A stretch of 64,000 nucleotides of DNA, from assembly GCF_003086295.3 (NCBI RefSeq), contig NC_092052.1, forward strand, positions 70,596,910 through 70,660,909. Reading direction: 5' to 3'. Positions within the stretch are counted from its first letter, which is position 1. The number at the start of each line of letters is the position of its first letter. This stretch comes from Arachis hypogaea. Lineage: Eukaryota; Streptophyta; Magnoliopsida; Fabales; Fabaceae. Position numbers and translations under genes: made by a program. This document shows, one piece after another, positions 11,114 through 21,752 of the stretch. The notes under the pieces were generated by a model. That model saw only the letters and a program-made list of their open reading frames with translations. It was not told where the DNA came from and did not search any database.

Positions 11114-12401
11114 TTACTCATCCCTCAGAATTATTCCTCCTGAGTATGAGTTTTCTCTCTAGTTGCAAGGTGGTAAGGCACTATCCCATGGAATTATGCG
11201 GCATCCAGAGGAAGGTGGTAGGGCACTCTCCTTCGGAACGTTTCCCTATGAAAGGAGAAGGTGGTAGGGCACTCATCCCTCGAAATTATTCCTCCTGAGT
11301 ATGCGCAACAGAGAGACTAATCTGGAAGTTGCCATCCGGATTTTGAGTCGGGTTTGGCACTGTAACCGACATGTGATATCACAGCCAATAGGACAGGCAT
11401 TCATCATATGCATCTCTTATGTGCTTGTTTGCTTTGATTACTTGTAGTTTGCCTAAATGTATAATATGCCTACTTGCTTCTTGAATTACTTGCTATATAT
11501 GAATATTACATGTGTATTACTTGCTTGCATTTTCTGTGATTATCTGGTGCTGAGGAGGTTAGGTAAGCGGTGGCAATCGAATCGCACAGAGGGTAGGTTG
11601 GTGAAGGCTGGGGGACAGCGGTGACTAGTTTTAGTTAGATATCCCCTAAGTTTAGATAACCTTGTTTATTGTTTACGGTTTAAGTTATTTATTTTTTTAA
11701 GCATGAATATCTGTATTTGATGTGAATTTCTAGGATTACCTTTGGCATCCCAGAACCTTATATCTTACATTTTTGAACACTGTTACCATACTAAGAACCT
11801 CCAGTTCTCATACCATATGTTGTTGCCGCTTTTCAGACGTAGGTTGTAACCCACCTCGATAAGTTGCAGGATGGTGACAGAGAGGAGGATCTGTTGCCAT
11901 CTTTTTGTATTTGATTATTTGTTGTAGTACTTTCTCTCATCTTTTATTTTAGACTTTATGGCCTTAGAGGCTTTATTTGAGAGATAAGTTGTACAAGCTG
12001 TTTTAAACTTCCAAAAACTCATTTGTATTTTAGTTTGACTAGCCAGCCTAAACTGCACAAACTGTGACAAGTTCTCTTTTTAGTATTTCATACTTATATA
12101 TATATATATATATATATTCTTGTTAATTTAATAATTACATTACGTATCATGGAGCTATCTACAAGGTTTTATATATATATTTCTTGTTCTATCCGTGCCT
12201 ATGCCTTTAGTTATCGTGTGTGAACGCTTTGTGCTTTGTAATTCTGCTTTATGTGACTTTGAGCTTTACTCCTTCATCGGGCTTCTAGTTATATAAATTC
12301 TTGGATATATATTACATATTATAAGCCTTAGAACTGTCATGGCACTTTGTTATCCTCTGCTTTATGGCTAGGGGTAAGGCTTAGGGTAACGGGGTATTAT
12401 A
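11114..12401 (+). repeat. 5' LTR remnant of X
   Basis: Corresponds to the last roughly 1.3 kb of the 3' LTR (from about 15727). The left part is cut by element G. It ends gtattata, where the other copy ends gtgttaca. A short (TA)n run lies at about 12097-12116. Confidence 0.85.
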
Positions 12402-12406
12402 TTTAG

Positions 12407-12418
12407 TGGTATCAGAGC
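12407..12418 (+). promoter_or_regulatory. Primer-binding site of X (tRNA-iMet)
   Basis: TGGTATCAGAGC, the classical complement of plant initiator tRNA-Met, five bases after the LTR end. Confidence 0.92.
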
Positions 12419-13432
12419 GGTTCGTCCTCGTGAGCTTGAGGTATTATTTAGGTTATCTGCTTGATATGTATAGCATGCTTGTTTGTGAGTGCCTTTGGGG
12501 ATAATTGAAGCACTAGGCCTGAGATATTAAGACCAATCACCTCGATATCGATTGTTTGGTGTGGAAAGGAAACCTGAATGGCAACTGACGGACGAGGTCA
12601 ATCACGTTCACGGAGAGATAGTGAGGATGACTAACCTAGCCAAAGCGTCACAAGCTCAACATGTTCCAAAAAACCAGTTCGTAGAGTTTGCGGCATATCT
12701 GTTGATTGGTGAGGCTCAGCACTGGTGGCAGGGGAAGTGCCAACTGATGCAACTACAGAATGTGGGTGTATCATCAGAAGGACCAATGTTTTTGCAATTT
12801 TTAATTATGATTTTTAATTCCTAACCAGTATGGACTTGAACCTTGTTGAAAAAGTTTTAAAGCTTAGAATAATTTTTAAATTTGGTTTGGAACTTTTGGT
12901 TTAAATTATTTGGTTTCGAAACTAGGTCAAAATTCTTAGATTATATGATATGGTTTACAGAAAAAGTGAGTTCTATGATTTTGTTAATTTGTGAATTTGG
13001 TTTGTAATTTAACTCATCGAAAGGGAATTAAATTGAAAAGCTATGATTTAAGGATTTTAATGAATTTATGGAAAATCATTATTTAAATTAATTGATTTAA
13101 GAATAAATAATTTTTGAGTCTTTTGAAAAAGCTTTGACATTGAAAAGGTTTAGATTGAACTTGTTTTCAAAGCTTTGAAAATGTTACAAAAGCGGTATTT
13201 GGTTTAAAGTAAAATTTCTATTCGAGGTAGTAGAGTAAGTCGGATTCTTAGTGACGAATAATCAGAGTGACACAGTAGAAGGCGAGAGGGAACATTGACC
13301 CGGAAGAACTATGGTGGACGAGAGGCTTTGATGACTTGCTTAGGTTGACAACGTGGGTAGTAGAACTCTTCTTAGAGGATATATCACACGATTCGAATTT
13401 TGGGGACAAAATTCCTAATTAGGAGGGGAGAA
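12419..13432 (+). other. Internal remnant of X with gag fragment and polypurine tract
   Basis: About 1 kb where 5-6 kb of gag-pol would be expected. After the gag fragment (12552-12824) the sequence is AT-rich to about 13200. The last 200 bases resemble the usual end of a Del/Tekay pol region (gattcgaattttggggacaaaattc) and finish with aggaggggagaa at the LTR boundary. Confidence 0.7.
12552..12824 (+). pseudogene. gag fragment of X
   Basis: Ninety codons containing FVEFAAYLLIGEAQHWWQG, which matches the WW-containing core of chromovirus-type gag (usually ...L-GEA-HWW...). The rest of gag, the zinc knuckle and all of pol are missing. The frame ends in AT-rich sequence, consistent with a large deletion. 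Confidence 0.6.
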
Positions 13433-16400
13433 TGTAAGAACCGGAATAACCGTTTTAATAAAATAATAATTTAATTACCTGGAATAGGTTCAAAAATATA
13501 GAAATGGTATTTTGAAAATAAAAAGGTAAAATTTGATATCAATGAATTTTTCTGAGTGGGAAAATGTATCTTTTGAGGGAAATTTTTATAAAAATGCGTA
13601 CTGGTGCTTAAGCCGGCGATATCGGCTCTAATCTGTCCGGTATTGTGTATTGAGAAAAATAAGATTTTGAAAATTGAATTCATCATTTTTAAAGGACAAA
13701 AATAATTTAGAATAAAAAATCGGGCACTAATCTTAAAGGTTTTGGCCCAAAATGGGCCAAACGGGCAAAAAATGCTAACAGGTTGGACCGGGCCCCACAT
13801 ATATATGCTCTATTAATGAGCTTTTAGATCATTTTAATAGAAAGAGAGAGAGAGAGAGAGAGAACTCGGATAGATGAGAAGAGAGGAGAAGAAGATAATG
13901 TTACTATTCATCTCCTCCTTCTTTTGGTCATAACTTGAGCTACGGTGCTCCGATTGACAAGTTGTTTGCGGCCACACGAAGCTCTCGCTGAGCCTATCAT
14001 TTCTAACCAAGTTTTGCTAGTAAGATTTTGAAACTCAAGCTCCAGTTTCTAGCCCTAACAATTTTGCATTTTTACGTTTGGTTTTTGAGTAGATTTTGTG
14101 ATTTTGTTTGTTTATAGGTGCTTTAGCATTGGAATATTGTTGAGTTTTGCCCCTAATATCGTTGGGTATGGTAAGTTTCTTCAAACTCTTGTGTTTAGTT
14201 ATTTTTGTGAACTCTAGATTTTATGTTGGTATGTTGTATGATATTAGATTGAGTTTTGGTGTTTGTTGGAGTTGGTTTGAGGCTTTGGATCAAGCTTGGT
14301 GGCTTTATTTTAGTGTTTGGTGCATTTTGGAAATCGACAAAGGTATGTTTTCAGTTTGCTTTATGTAATATATAATATTTTTAGACACTTAGACTGGTGG
14401 ACCTTAGGATAGGATTGAATTGATGATAATTGATGATGATTGTAATGTTGATAAGGGGTATGATGGTTATTGGTGTTAATGATATACTATGATGTTGGTT
14501 GATGTTGATGAGTGTTTATGATGATTGTGATAATATGAATGTTGATAATGATTACTAATGTTGAGGTTAATTGATGAGAAGTATGAATATTGTTATTGAT
14601 GAAAATTGGTGAAGGATATGAGTTTTATGAGGTTAAATTGGAGGAATAAAGATTATGATGGATTTGGTTAATGTTAGATGTTGTTTGGTGATGATTGTTG
14701 ATGTTGATGAGGATTTGTATTGGTTGTTGATGTTGTTGTTGGTTGATGATGACTATGGGTTTTGAAAACATATTATGGAATACTTTGATGGTTTAGGGGG
14801 GTAATATGTTGTTGAGATGAATGGAAGTGTGTAGATATGTGTGTAATGGCTTGAGTACTATTTTGGGTAATGAACTCTTAGTTTAGGATTGATGATTTGG
14901 TAAATTTGAGGTTTAGAGTTTTTTTGGTAAAAATGGATTTTGGGCCAACTTTGGCGGATCATATCTTGAGCTACAGTTTTTAAAATTGATTAAATTTTCT
15001 ATCATATTAAAGATAATTTAAAGAGCTTTAAAACGGTATAGAATTTGTAGAAATTGGAATTTTGTAGAGAAAGATATGATCGTTAGAAGTTGGCATCAAA
15101 AATCTGAATTCTATGATGTAGAAAATTTGAAAATCTGTCATGTGTGTCCACGCACACCTCTGTGCGTAAGCACAGAACAGAGTGGGTGTTTCAATTTGTG
15201 CGTACACACAACATCATGTGTACAGACAGGTCGGGAAAGCCTTCTGGTGCGTGCATACGCACACAACCCTGTGCGTACGCACAAGCCCTGTTTTTCACCT
15301 AAAACGCTGTTTTTAACTATTTTACCTTCCTGCAAGCTTGCAAACTTCCGTAATACTTGTTTAAAATCTTTTTGCTAGTATTTTAGGCTTTGAATCAAGG
15401 GAGAAAATAATAAGTGAATAAAAAGAGGTATTTTTGGTTATGAGTTTAGAAGATGGTGATTTAGGCTTGGGATGTTCTACGGATGGAATAGCTGGAGTGT
15501 TTAGACAGAGTGTTGTGATGATCATGACTTGAGAAACATGAACAATGATGATTAATGAGGTGAGTATAAGTGGACTTGTGCTATGAGTAGTGACCTCTGA
15601 GATTGAGTATGTGAATTTGATATTGATTGTTCTCCGTTGTAGAGGCTGTGGCAGTCTCCCGCCTACGTTTGGATGTGAGGGTTGGAGCTGGGCTTCCCAC
15701 TCACATTTCGCTCTCATGGAGAAGGTGGTAGGGCATTCATCCGTCGGAATTATTCCTCCTAAGTATGCATTTCTCTCTGGTTGCAAAGTGGTAGGGCACT
15801 ATTCCACATAATTATGCGGCATCCAGAGGAAGGTGATAGGGCACTCTCCCTCGAAAAGTTTCCCTCTGAAAGGAGAAGGTGGTAGAGCATTCATCCCGCG
15901 AAATTATTCCTCCTGAGTATGTGCAATAGAGAGACTAATCCTGGAGTTGCTGTCCAGATTTTGAGTTGGGTTTGGCACTGTAACCGACATGTGATATCAC
16001 AACCAATAGGACAAGCATTCATCATGTGCATCTCTTATGTGCTTGTTTGCTTTGATTACTTGCAATTTGCCTAAATGTATAATATGTGTACTTGCTTTTT
16101 GAATTACTTGCTATATATGAATATTACCTGTGTATTACTTGCTTGCATTATTTGTGATTGTCTGGTGCTGAGGAGGTTAGGTAGGCGGTGGCGATGGGAT
16201 CGCATGGAGGGTAGGTTGGTAAAGGCTATGGGACAGTGGTGACTAGTTTTAGTTAGAAATCCCTAAGTTGAGATAACCTTGTTTATTGTTTAAGGTTTAA
16301 GTTATTTATTTTGTTAAGCTTGAATATCTGTATTTGATGTGAAGTTCTAGGATTGCCTTTGGCGTCCCAGAACCTTATATCTTACATTTTTGGGAACTGT

Positions 16401-16982
16401 TACCAAACTGAGAACCTCCAGTTCTCATACCATATGTTGTTGTTGCTTTTCAGATGTAGGTCCTAACCCACCTCGGTGAGTTGCTGGATGGTGACAGAGC
16501 AGAAGATCTTTTGCCATCTCTTTGTATTTGATTATTTGTTGCAGTACTTTCTCTCATATTTTATTTTAGACTTTACGTCCTTAGAGGCTTGATTTGAGAG
16601 ATAAGTTGTACAAGTTGTTTTAAACTTCCAAAAACTCTTGTAATTCAGTTTGACTAGCCGGCCTAAAGTCCACAGGCTGTGACTAGTTCTCTTCTTGGTA
16701 TTTCATACTTATATATATATCTTGGTAATTTAATTATTACCTTGTGTATCATGGAGCAATCTACAAAGTTTTATATATATTATGTCTTGTTCTGTCCGTG
16801 CCTATGCGTTTAGTTATCGTGTGTAAACGCTTCGCATTTTGTAATTCCGTTTTATGCGACTTTGAGCTCTACTCCTTCATCGGGCTTCTAGTTATATAAA
16901 TTTTTTGATATATACTACATATTATAAGCCTTAAAACTGTCGTGACACTTTTTTATCCTCTGCTTTACGGTTAGAGGTAGGG
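13433..16982 (+). repeat. 3' LTR of X, part 1 (3550 bp)
   Basis: Starts TGTAAGAACC after the purine tract. A (GA)n run lies near 13842-13862. The stretch 14400-14800 is built of degenerate GATGATTGNTGATGTTGATG words. A palindrome cluster is at 15148-15286. The LTR is cut at 16982 by D, and its last 30 bases are at 58149-58178. Confidence 0.85.
15148..15286 (+). repeat. Palindrome cluster in LTR of X, core TGTGCGTACGCACA
   Basis: Copies such as TGTGCGTACGCACA near 15271 and decayed versions near 15170, 15200 and 15255, again in pairs less than 15 bases apart. The core differs from those of A/C, D and E. Confidence 0.8.
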
Positions 16983-17040
16983 TGATTGTTCATACACTAG
17001 TTCGAGCTATATGATTCGAGATGATCTAAAGCAAATAGGC

Positions 17041-17121
17041 CGACCTCTTGGAAGGTTGGTTCATTACCGACCTCTTGGAAGGTTGGTTCATTACCGACCT
17101 CTTGGATGGTTGGTCCATTAC
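17041..17121 (+). repeat. Three 27-bp tandem repeats in LTR of B
   Basis: Unit cgacctcttggaaggttgg plus ttcattac, copies at 17041, 17068 and 17095. Each unit holds the inverted repeat ACCT-cttgga-AGGT. The 3' LTR has matching copies at 47167, 47194 and 47221. Confidence 0.9.
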
Positions 17122-17286
17122 TGACCTCTTCGCAAAGAGCTTGGACAAACGCCTCAGAGGCCCAAGTAGGCCCAAATAAAAGGACGCAGCCCACTCTAAA
17201 GGCGGCTGGCCTAAAAGATAAGGTGACTTCGCTCAAAGATAAGATAAGATAACTAACTTATCTCCAGAAAGGTTACTCTACACTAC

Positions 17287-17294
17287 TATAAATA
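17287..17294 (+). promoter_or_regulatory. TATA box of B 5' LTR
   Basis: TATAAATA in an otherwise GC-mixed context, repeated at 47414-47421 in the 3' LTR. Confidence 0.6.
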
Positions 17295-17515
17295 CACTGG
17301 AGCACCCATGTATAACTTATACTCTGATTCTACACAAAAAACCTGCTTAAAGCCCATTCTAACTTAAGCATCGGAGTCTCTTGCAGGTACCACCACCCTC
17401 CGGTGATCAAGGATCAGCAGTACCACCAGATTCAACAAGTCGGACACGATAGCTCTGACCACCACAACAGATCTCATCCGAAATCGACCTCAGTTTTAGG
17501 TAACCCTCGGAACAT

Positions 17516-17533
17516 TGGCGCCGTTACTGGGGA
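17516..17533 (+). promoter_or_regulatory. Primer-binding site of B
   Basis: TGGCGCCGTTACTGGGGA, one base after the LTR end; a two-base variant of the tRNA-Asp complement used by C and E. Confidence 0.75.
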
Positions 17534-17555
17534 ACCTGGAAGTCATCCCATCATC

Positions 17556-18695
17556 ATGGCAGACAACCTTGACAACGATCACAACTTTGGTTTGGAAGAA
17601 AGAACCCCACTTAAAAATACAGATGTCGCATCAAAGGATGTGCCTCAAACTAAGGGAGACAAGCATTCTCCAAACACGAAAATCTTAGATGCCCTCCGTG
17701 AACAGCAGAATCGCCTTAAAAAGCTCGAATAGGAGGCCAAACATCAGCGGGAGGCCGAGAGAGACCTCCAAAGAGAAACGAGACGCCGTCGAGAGCTAGA
17801 GGACAAACTCAGAAAGCTCGAGGCTGACCTCAAAACTAAAACTACTAGTTCCAGTCATGAAGATAACTCCCCCAAGGATCAAGATCCATTCACTAAAGAG
17901 ATCATGAAAGCTAAAGTACCAAAGGACTTCAAAGCTCATGACATGGCCCCATATGATGGTACATCTGACTTTAGCCATCATATCAGCAATTTCAGAAGCA
18001 GGATATATCTCACAGACGCCTCAGACGCAATTCGATGCAAAGCATTCCCGACTACCCTGACAAAAACAGCAATAAAATGGTTCGACAGCTTACCTCCAAG
18101 GTCAATCACAAGTTTTGACGACCTAGCCAAAAAGTTCCTCGCCAGGTTCTCCATCCAGAAGGAGAAAACCAAACACGCCACAAGCCTGCTAGGAATTAAA
18201 CAAGGAGATCGGGAAAGCCTCCGCAGCTACATGGAATGGTTCAACAAAGCATGTCTCGACTTACAAAACCTCCCAACAGAAGCGACCATCATGGGGCTCA
18301 TCAACGGCCTGAGAGAGGGACCTTTTAGTCACTCAATATCCAAAAAACATCCAACATCCCTGAACGAGATACAAGAACGAGTAGAAAAGTATATCAATAT
18401 GGAGGAGAATTCTCAACTAGGAGAAACCTCAAAATCTGGATTCTCCTACCCGCCTCGAGATAAGGATAAAGAGTCCAGGAAAAAGGAAGATCAGCCTGCT
18501 GAGAAACCTCGAAAGTACCACAACTACACTCCGCTCAGAGTGTCCCTTGTGGATGTATACATAGAGATATGCAACACTGAAAAGATCCCGCCCCCTCGTC
18601 TAATTAAACATAAAAGAGGAGGAGGAAATCAGACAGAGTATCACTAATGTCACCGAATCTATGGACATTCCACCAACGACTGCTTTGATCAAAAG
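17556..18695 (+). pseudogene. gag of element B, 5' part, cut by E
   Basis: The ATG lies 23 bases after the primer site. The N-terminal 60 residues are polar. Residues about 60-100 are a K/E/R-rich coiled-coil-like stretch. The retrotransposon gag domain follows (MAPYDGTSDF, WFDSLPPRSI, SFDDLAKKFLARF, LRSYMEWFNK, LINGLREGPF). In-frame stops occur at 17730 (TAG for a glutamine) and 18645 (TAA) just before a histidine/cysteine knuckle remnant (CHRIYGHSTNDC). Element E is inserted after 18700; the frame continues at 30904. Confidence 0.85.
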
Positions 18696-19084
18696 AATGT
18701 TGATGAGCGGATAATTTATACGCTTTTTGGCATTGTTTTTAGTACATTTTTAGTATATTTTAGTTAGTTTTTATTATATTTTTATTAGTTTTTAAATAAA
18801 AATCACTCTTCTGGACTTTACTATGAGTTTGTGTATTGTTCTGTGATTTCAGGTATTTTCTGGTTGAAATTGAGGGACCTGAGCGAAAATCTGATTCAGA
18901 GGCTGAAAAAGGACTGCAGATGCTGTTGGATTCTGACCTCCCTGCACTCGAAGTGGATTTTCTGGAGCTACAAAAGCCCAATTGGCGCGCTCTCAATTGC
19001 GATGGAAAGTAGACATCCTGGGCTTTCCAGCAATATATAATAATCCATACTTTTCCCGAGATTTGATGGCTCAAACCGGCGTTC

Positions 19085-19175
19085 CAAGTCACACAAAAAT
19101 TCTGGCGTCAAAACGCCAGAACTGGCATAAAATCTGGAGTTAAACGCCCAAACTGGCACAAAAGCTGGCGTTTAA
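19085..19175 (+). repeat. Dyad cluster in 5' LTR of E
   Basis: GGAGTTAAACGCCCA and, about 15 bases later, CTGGCGTTTAACTCC are inverted copies of each other and could form a hairpin. The same arrangement is at about 29640-29735 in the 3' LTR. Confidence 0.85.
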
Positions 19176-19295
19176 CTCCAAGAAAAGTCTCTACATGGAT
19201 GCTTCAATGCTCAGCCCAAGCACACACCAAGTGGGCCCAGAAGAAGATTTCTGCATTAATTACTTATTTCTGTAAACCCTAGGCTACTAGTTCTC

Positions 19296-19303
19296 TATAA
19301 ATA
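19296..19303 (+). promoter_or_regulatory. TATA box of E 5' LTR
   Basis: TATAAATA followed by GGACCC; also at 29851-29858 in the 3' LTR. Probable transcription start region of E. Confidence 0.6.
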
Positions 19304-20352
19304 GGACCCTTTACTATTGTATTTTCACCTTTGATAAGTCTTATGCTATCTTAGATGCTTTTGGAGGCTGGCCTCACGGCCATGCCTAGACCTTGTTCTT
19401 ATGTATTTTCAACGGTGGAGTTTCTACACACCATAGATTAAGGTGTGGAGCTCTGCTGTTCTTCATGAATTAATACAAGTACAATTGTTTTTATATTCAA
19501 CTCAAGTCTATTTCTTCTCCAAGATATTCATTCGCACCCAAGAACATGATGAATGTGATGATTATGTGACACTCATCACCATTCTCACCTATGAACGCGT
19601 GACTGACAACCACTTCCGTTCTACATGCAAACAAGCTTGAATGTGTATCTCTTGGGTTTCTAATCTAAGATTGAAACCTTCGTGGTATAGGCTAGAATTA
19701 TTGGCGGCCATTCCTGAGATCCGGAATGTCTAAACCTTGTCTGTGGTATTCTGAGTAGGATCTGGGAAGGGATGACTGTGACGAGCTTCAAACTCGCGAA
19801 TGTTGGGCGTGTGACAGACGCAAAAGGATCAATGGATCCTATTCCAACATGATCGAGAACCGACAGATGATTAGCCGTGCGGTGACATCGTGCGTAGAAC
19901 ATTTTCACTGAGAGGACGGGAAGTAGCCATTGACAATGGTGATGCCCAACATAAAGCTTGCCATGGAAATGAGTATGAATGATTGGATGAAGGCAATAGG
20001 AAAGCAGAAGTTTAGGGGGAATAAAGCATCTTCATACGCTTATCTGAAATTCCTACCAATGAATTACATAAGTATCTCTATCTTTATCTTATTTTATATT
20101 TTATTCATATTTTAATTATCAATCCTCCATAACCATTTGAATCTGCCTGACTGAGATTTACAAGATGACCATAGCTTGCTTCAAGCCGACAGTCTCCGTG
20201 GGATCGACCCTTACTCACGTAAGGTATTACTTGGATGACCCAGTGCACTTGCTGGTTAGTTGTGCGGAATTGTGACAAAGTCTGATTCAAGTTTGAGAGC
20301 TCCAAGTCTTTGGCACCATTGTTGATGATCACAATTTTGTGCACCAAGTTTT

Positions 20353-20370
20353 TGGCGCCGTTGCCGGGGA
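20353..20370 (+). promoter_or_regulatory. Primer-binding site of E (tRNA-Asp)
   Basis: TGGCGCCGTTGCCGGGGA, 18 bases complementary to the 3' end of plant tRNA-Asp, six bases after the LTR. Confidence 0.92.
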
Positions 20371-21752
20371 TTGTTCGAGTTTGGACAACTGACGGTTCAT
20401 TTTGTTGCTTAGATTAGGTACTTTTCTTTTTATTTTTCAGAATTTTTAAGAATGAATTCTAGAGTTTCAAGGTGATGTTCTTATCATCACAAAAGCTAAT
20501 TGATTCTCATCAATTTAGCTGCTGAATGTAATGTCCTGCTGAAGCTTGGCTAGCCATGTCTAATCTTTTTAGACTGAAGCTTTAGACTAACATTGCATGA
20601 TTCCTGGAATTCTTATTAAAAGTTTTGAATTTCTTTATTCTCTTTTCCATTTGATTTTTGAAAAATCACAAAAAAAATTTATAAAATCATAAAAATCAAA
20701 AATATTTTATGTATCTTAGTGTTAATTTTTAAGTTTGGTCTCTTGCATGCATTGTTTATTTGATCTTAATTGCATTTTTATTGTTTCTCATCATTAAAAA
20801 TTCAAAAATATGTTCAAAATTGTGTCTTTTCAAGTCAATAATACAGATAATTGAAGATTCAAAATATTCAGCAGAGGAATTAAACAGAAAAAGCTGGGCG
20901 TTCAAAACGCCCAGTGAAGAAGGAAAACTGGCGTTTAAACGCTAGCCAGGGTATCTGGCTGGGCGTTTAACGCCCAAAAAGGTAGCATTTTGGGCGTTAA
21001 ATGCCAGAATGGATACCATTCTGGGCGTTTAACGCCAGGAGGACACTAGAGGGAAGATTTTGTTTTTAATTCAAATTTTTTTCAAATCTTCATAATTTTT
21101 CAAAATCAAATCTTTTTCAAATCATATCTTTTCAATCATATCTCTTCAAAATCAATTTCTTTCCATTTTTTTATTTATTATTATTTTCGAAAATCCTTGC
21201 TACAATTAATGATTTACTTCAAAATTTTCAAGTTGTTACTTGCCTATTAAGAAAGGATCAAATTTTAAATTTTAAGAATCATATCTTTTAATTTCTTGTT
21301 AGTCAAGTAATCAACTTTAATTTTAAAACTTTCTTTTTTTTAAATTGATTTTCAATCATATCTTCTCAATCATATCTTTTCAATCACATCTTTTTCAAAA
21401 TTAACTCTCAATCATATCTTTTTAATTTCTAATTTCAAAATCTTTTTCAAAAATTACTTAATTTCTTTCCCAATATTAATTTTCGAAAATCTCAATCGAA
21501 TTTCAAATTTCTTTTTATTATTTCAAAATCTTTTTAATTTATTTTCAAAAATTCTTCCCCTCTTCTCACATCCTTCTATTTAAGGGACTAACACTCCTCC
21601 TCAAGGTACAATTCGAACTCTATCCCTCTTGATAAGTTCGAATTCTCTTCTATCTACCTCCTCCTTCTATTCTTCTTTTCCTCTGACACCTCAAGGAATC
21701 TCTATACTGTGACATAGAGGATTCCCTACTTTCTTGTTCTCTTCTCTTTCAT
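20371..21752 (+). other. Leader of E
   Basis: Noncoding. A dyad cluster lies at 20890-21040 (CTGGGCGTT and AACGCCCAG; GGGCGTTTAACGCCC; CTGGGCGTTTAACGCCAG). From 21055 to 21560 it is T/C-rich low complexity built of TCAAATCTTTTTCAAA-like words, the counterpart of the leader of G. Confidence 0.85.
20890..21040 (+). repeat. Dyad cluster in leader of E, core GGCGTTTAACGCC
   Basis: Five copies in 150 bases, several perfect palindromes (GGGCGTTTAACGCCC near 20962), separated by 15-30 bases of ordinary sequence. Confidence 0.9.

Larger units (their letters stand above)
16987..17514 (+). repeat. 5' LTR of element B (528 bp)
   Basis: Starts TGTTCATACACT and ends cggaaca before the primer site. It contains three 27-bp tandem repeats (17041-17121) and a TATA box, TATAAATA, at 17287-17294, the likely promoter. 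Confidence 0.88.
18701..20346 (+). repeat. 5' LTR of element E (1646 bp)
   Basis: Starts TGATGAGCGGATAATT and ends gcacca. It carries a GGCGTTTAACNCC-type inverted pair at about 19085-19175, a TATA box at 19296-19303, and the U5 words GTGGGATCGACCCT and TATTACTTGGATGACC shared with G and Y. Confidence 0.95.

Noticed and set aside
14400..14800. GATGATTGNTGATGTTGATG-like stretch as a coding or satellite repeat
   Set aside because: Degenerate low-complexity words within X's LTR without a stable period or frame.
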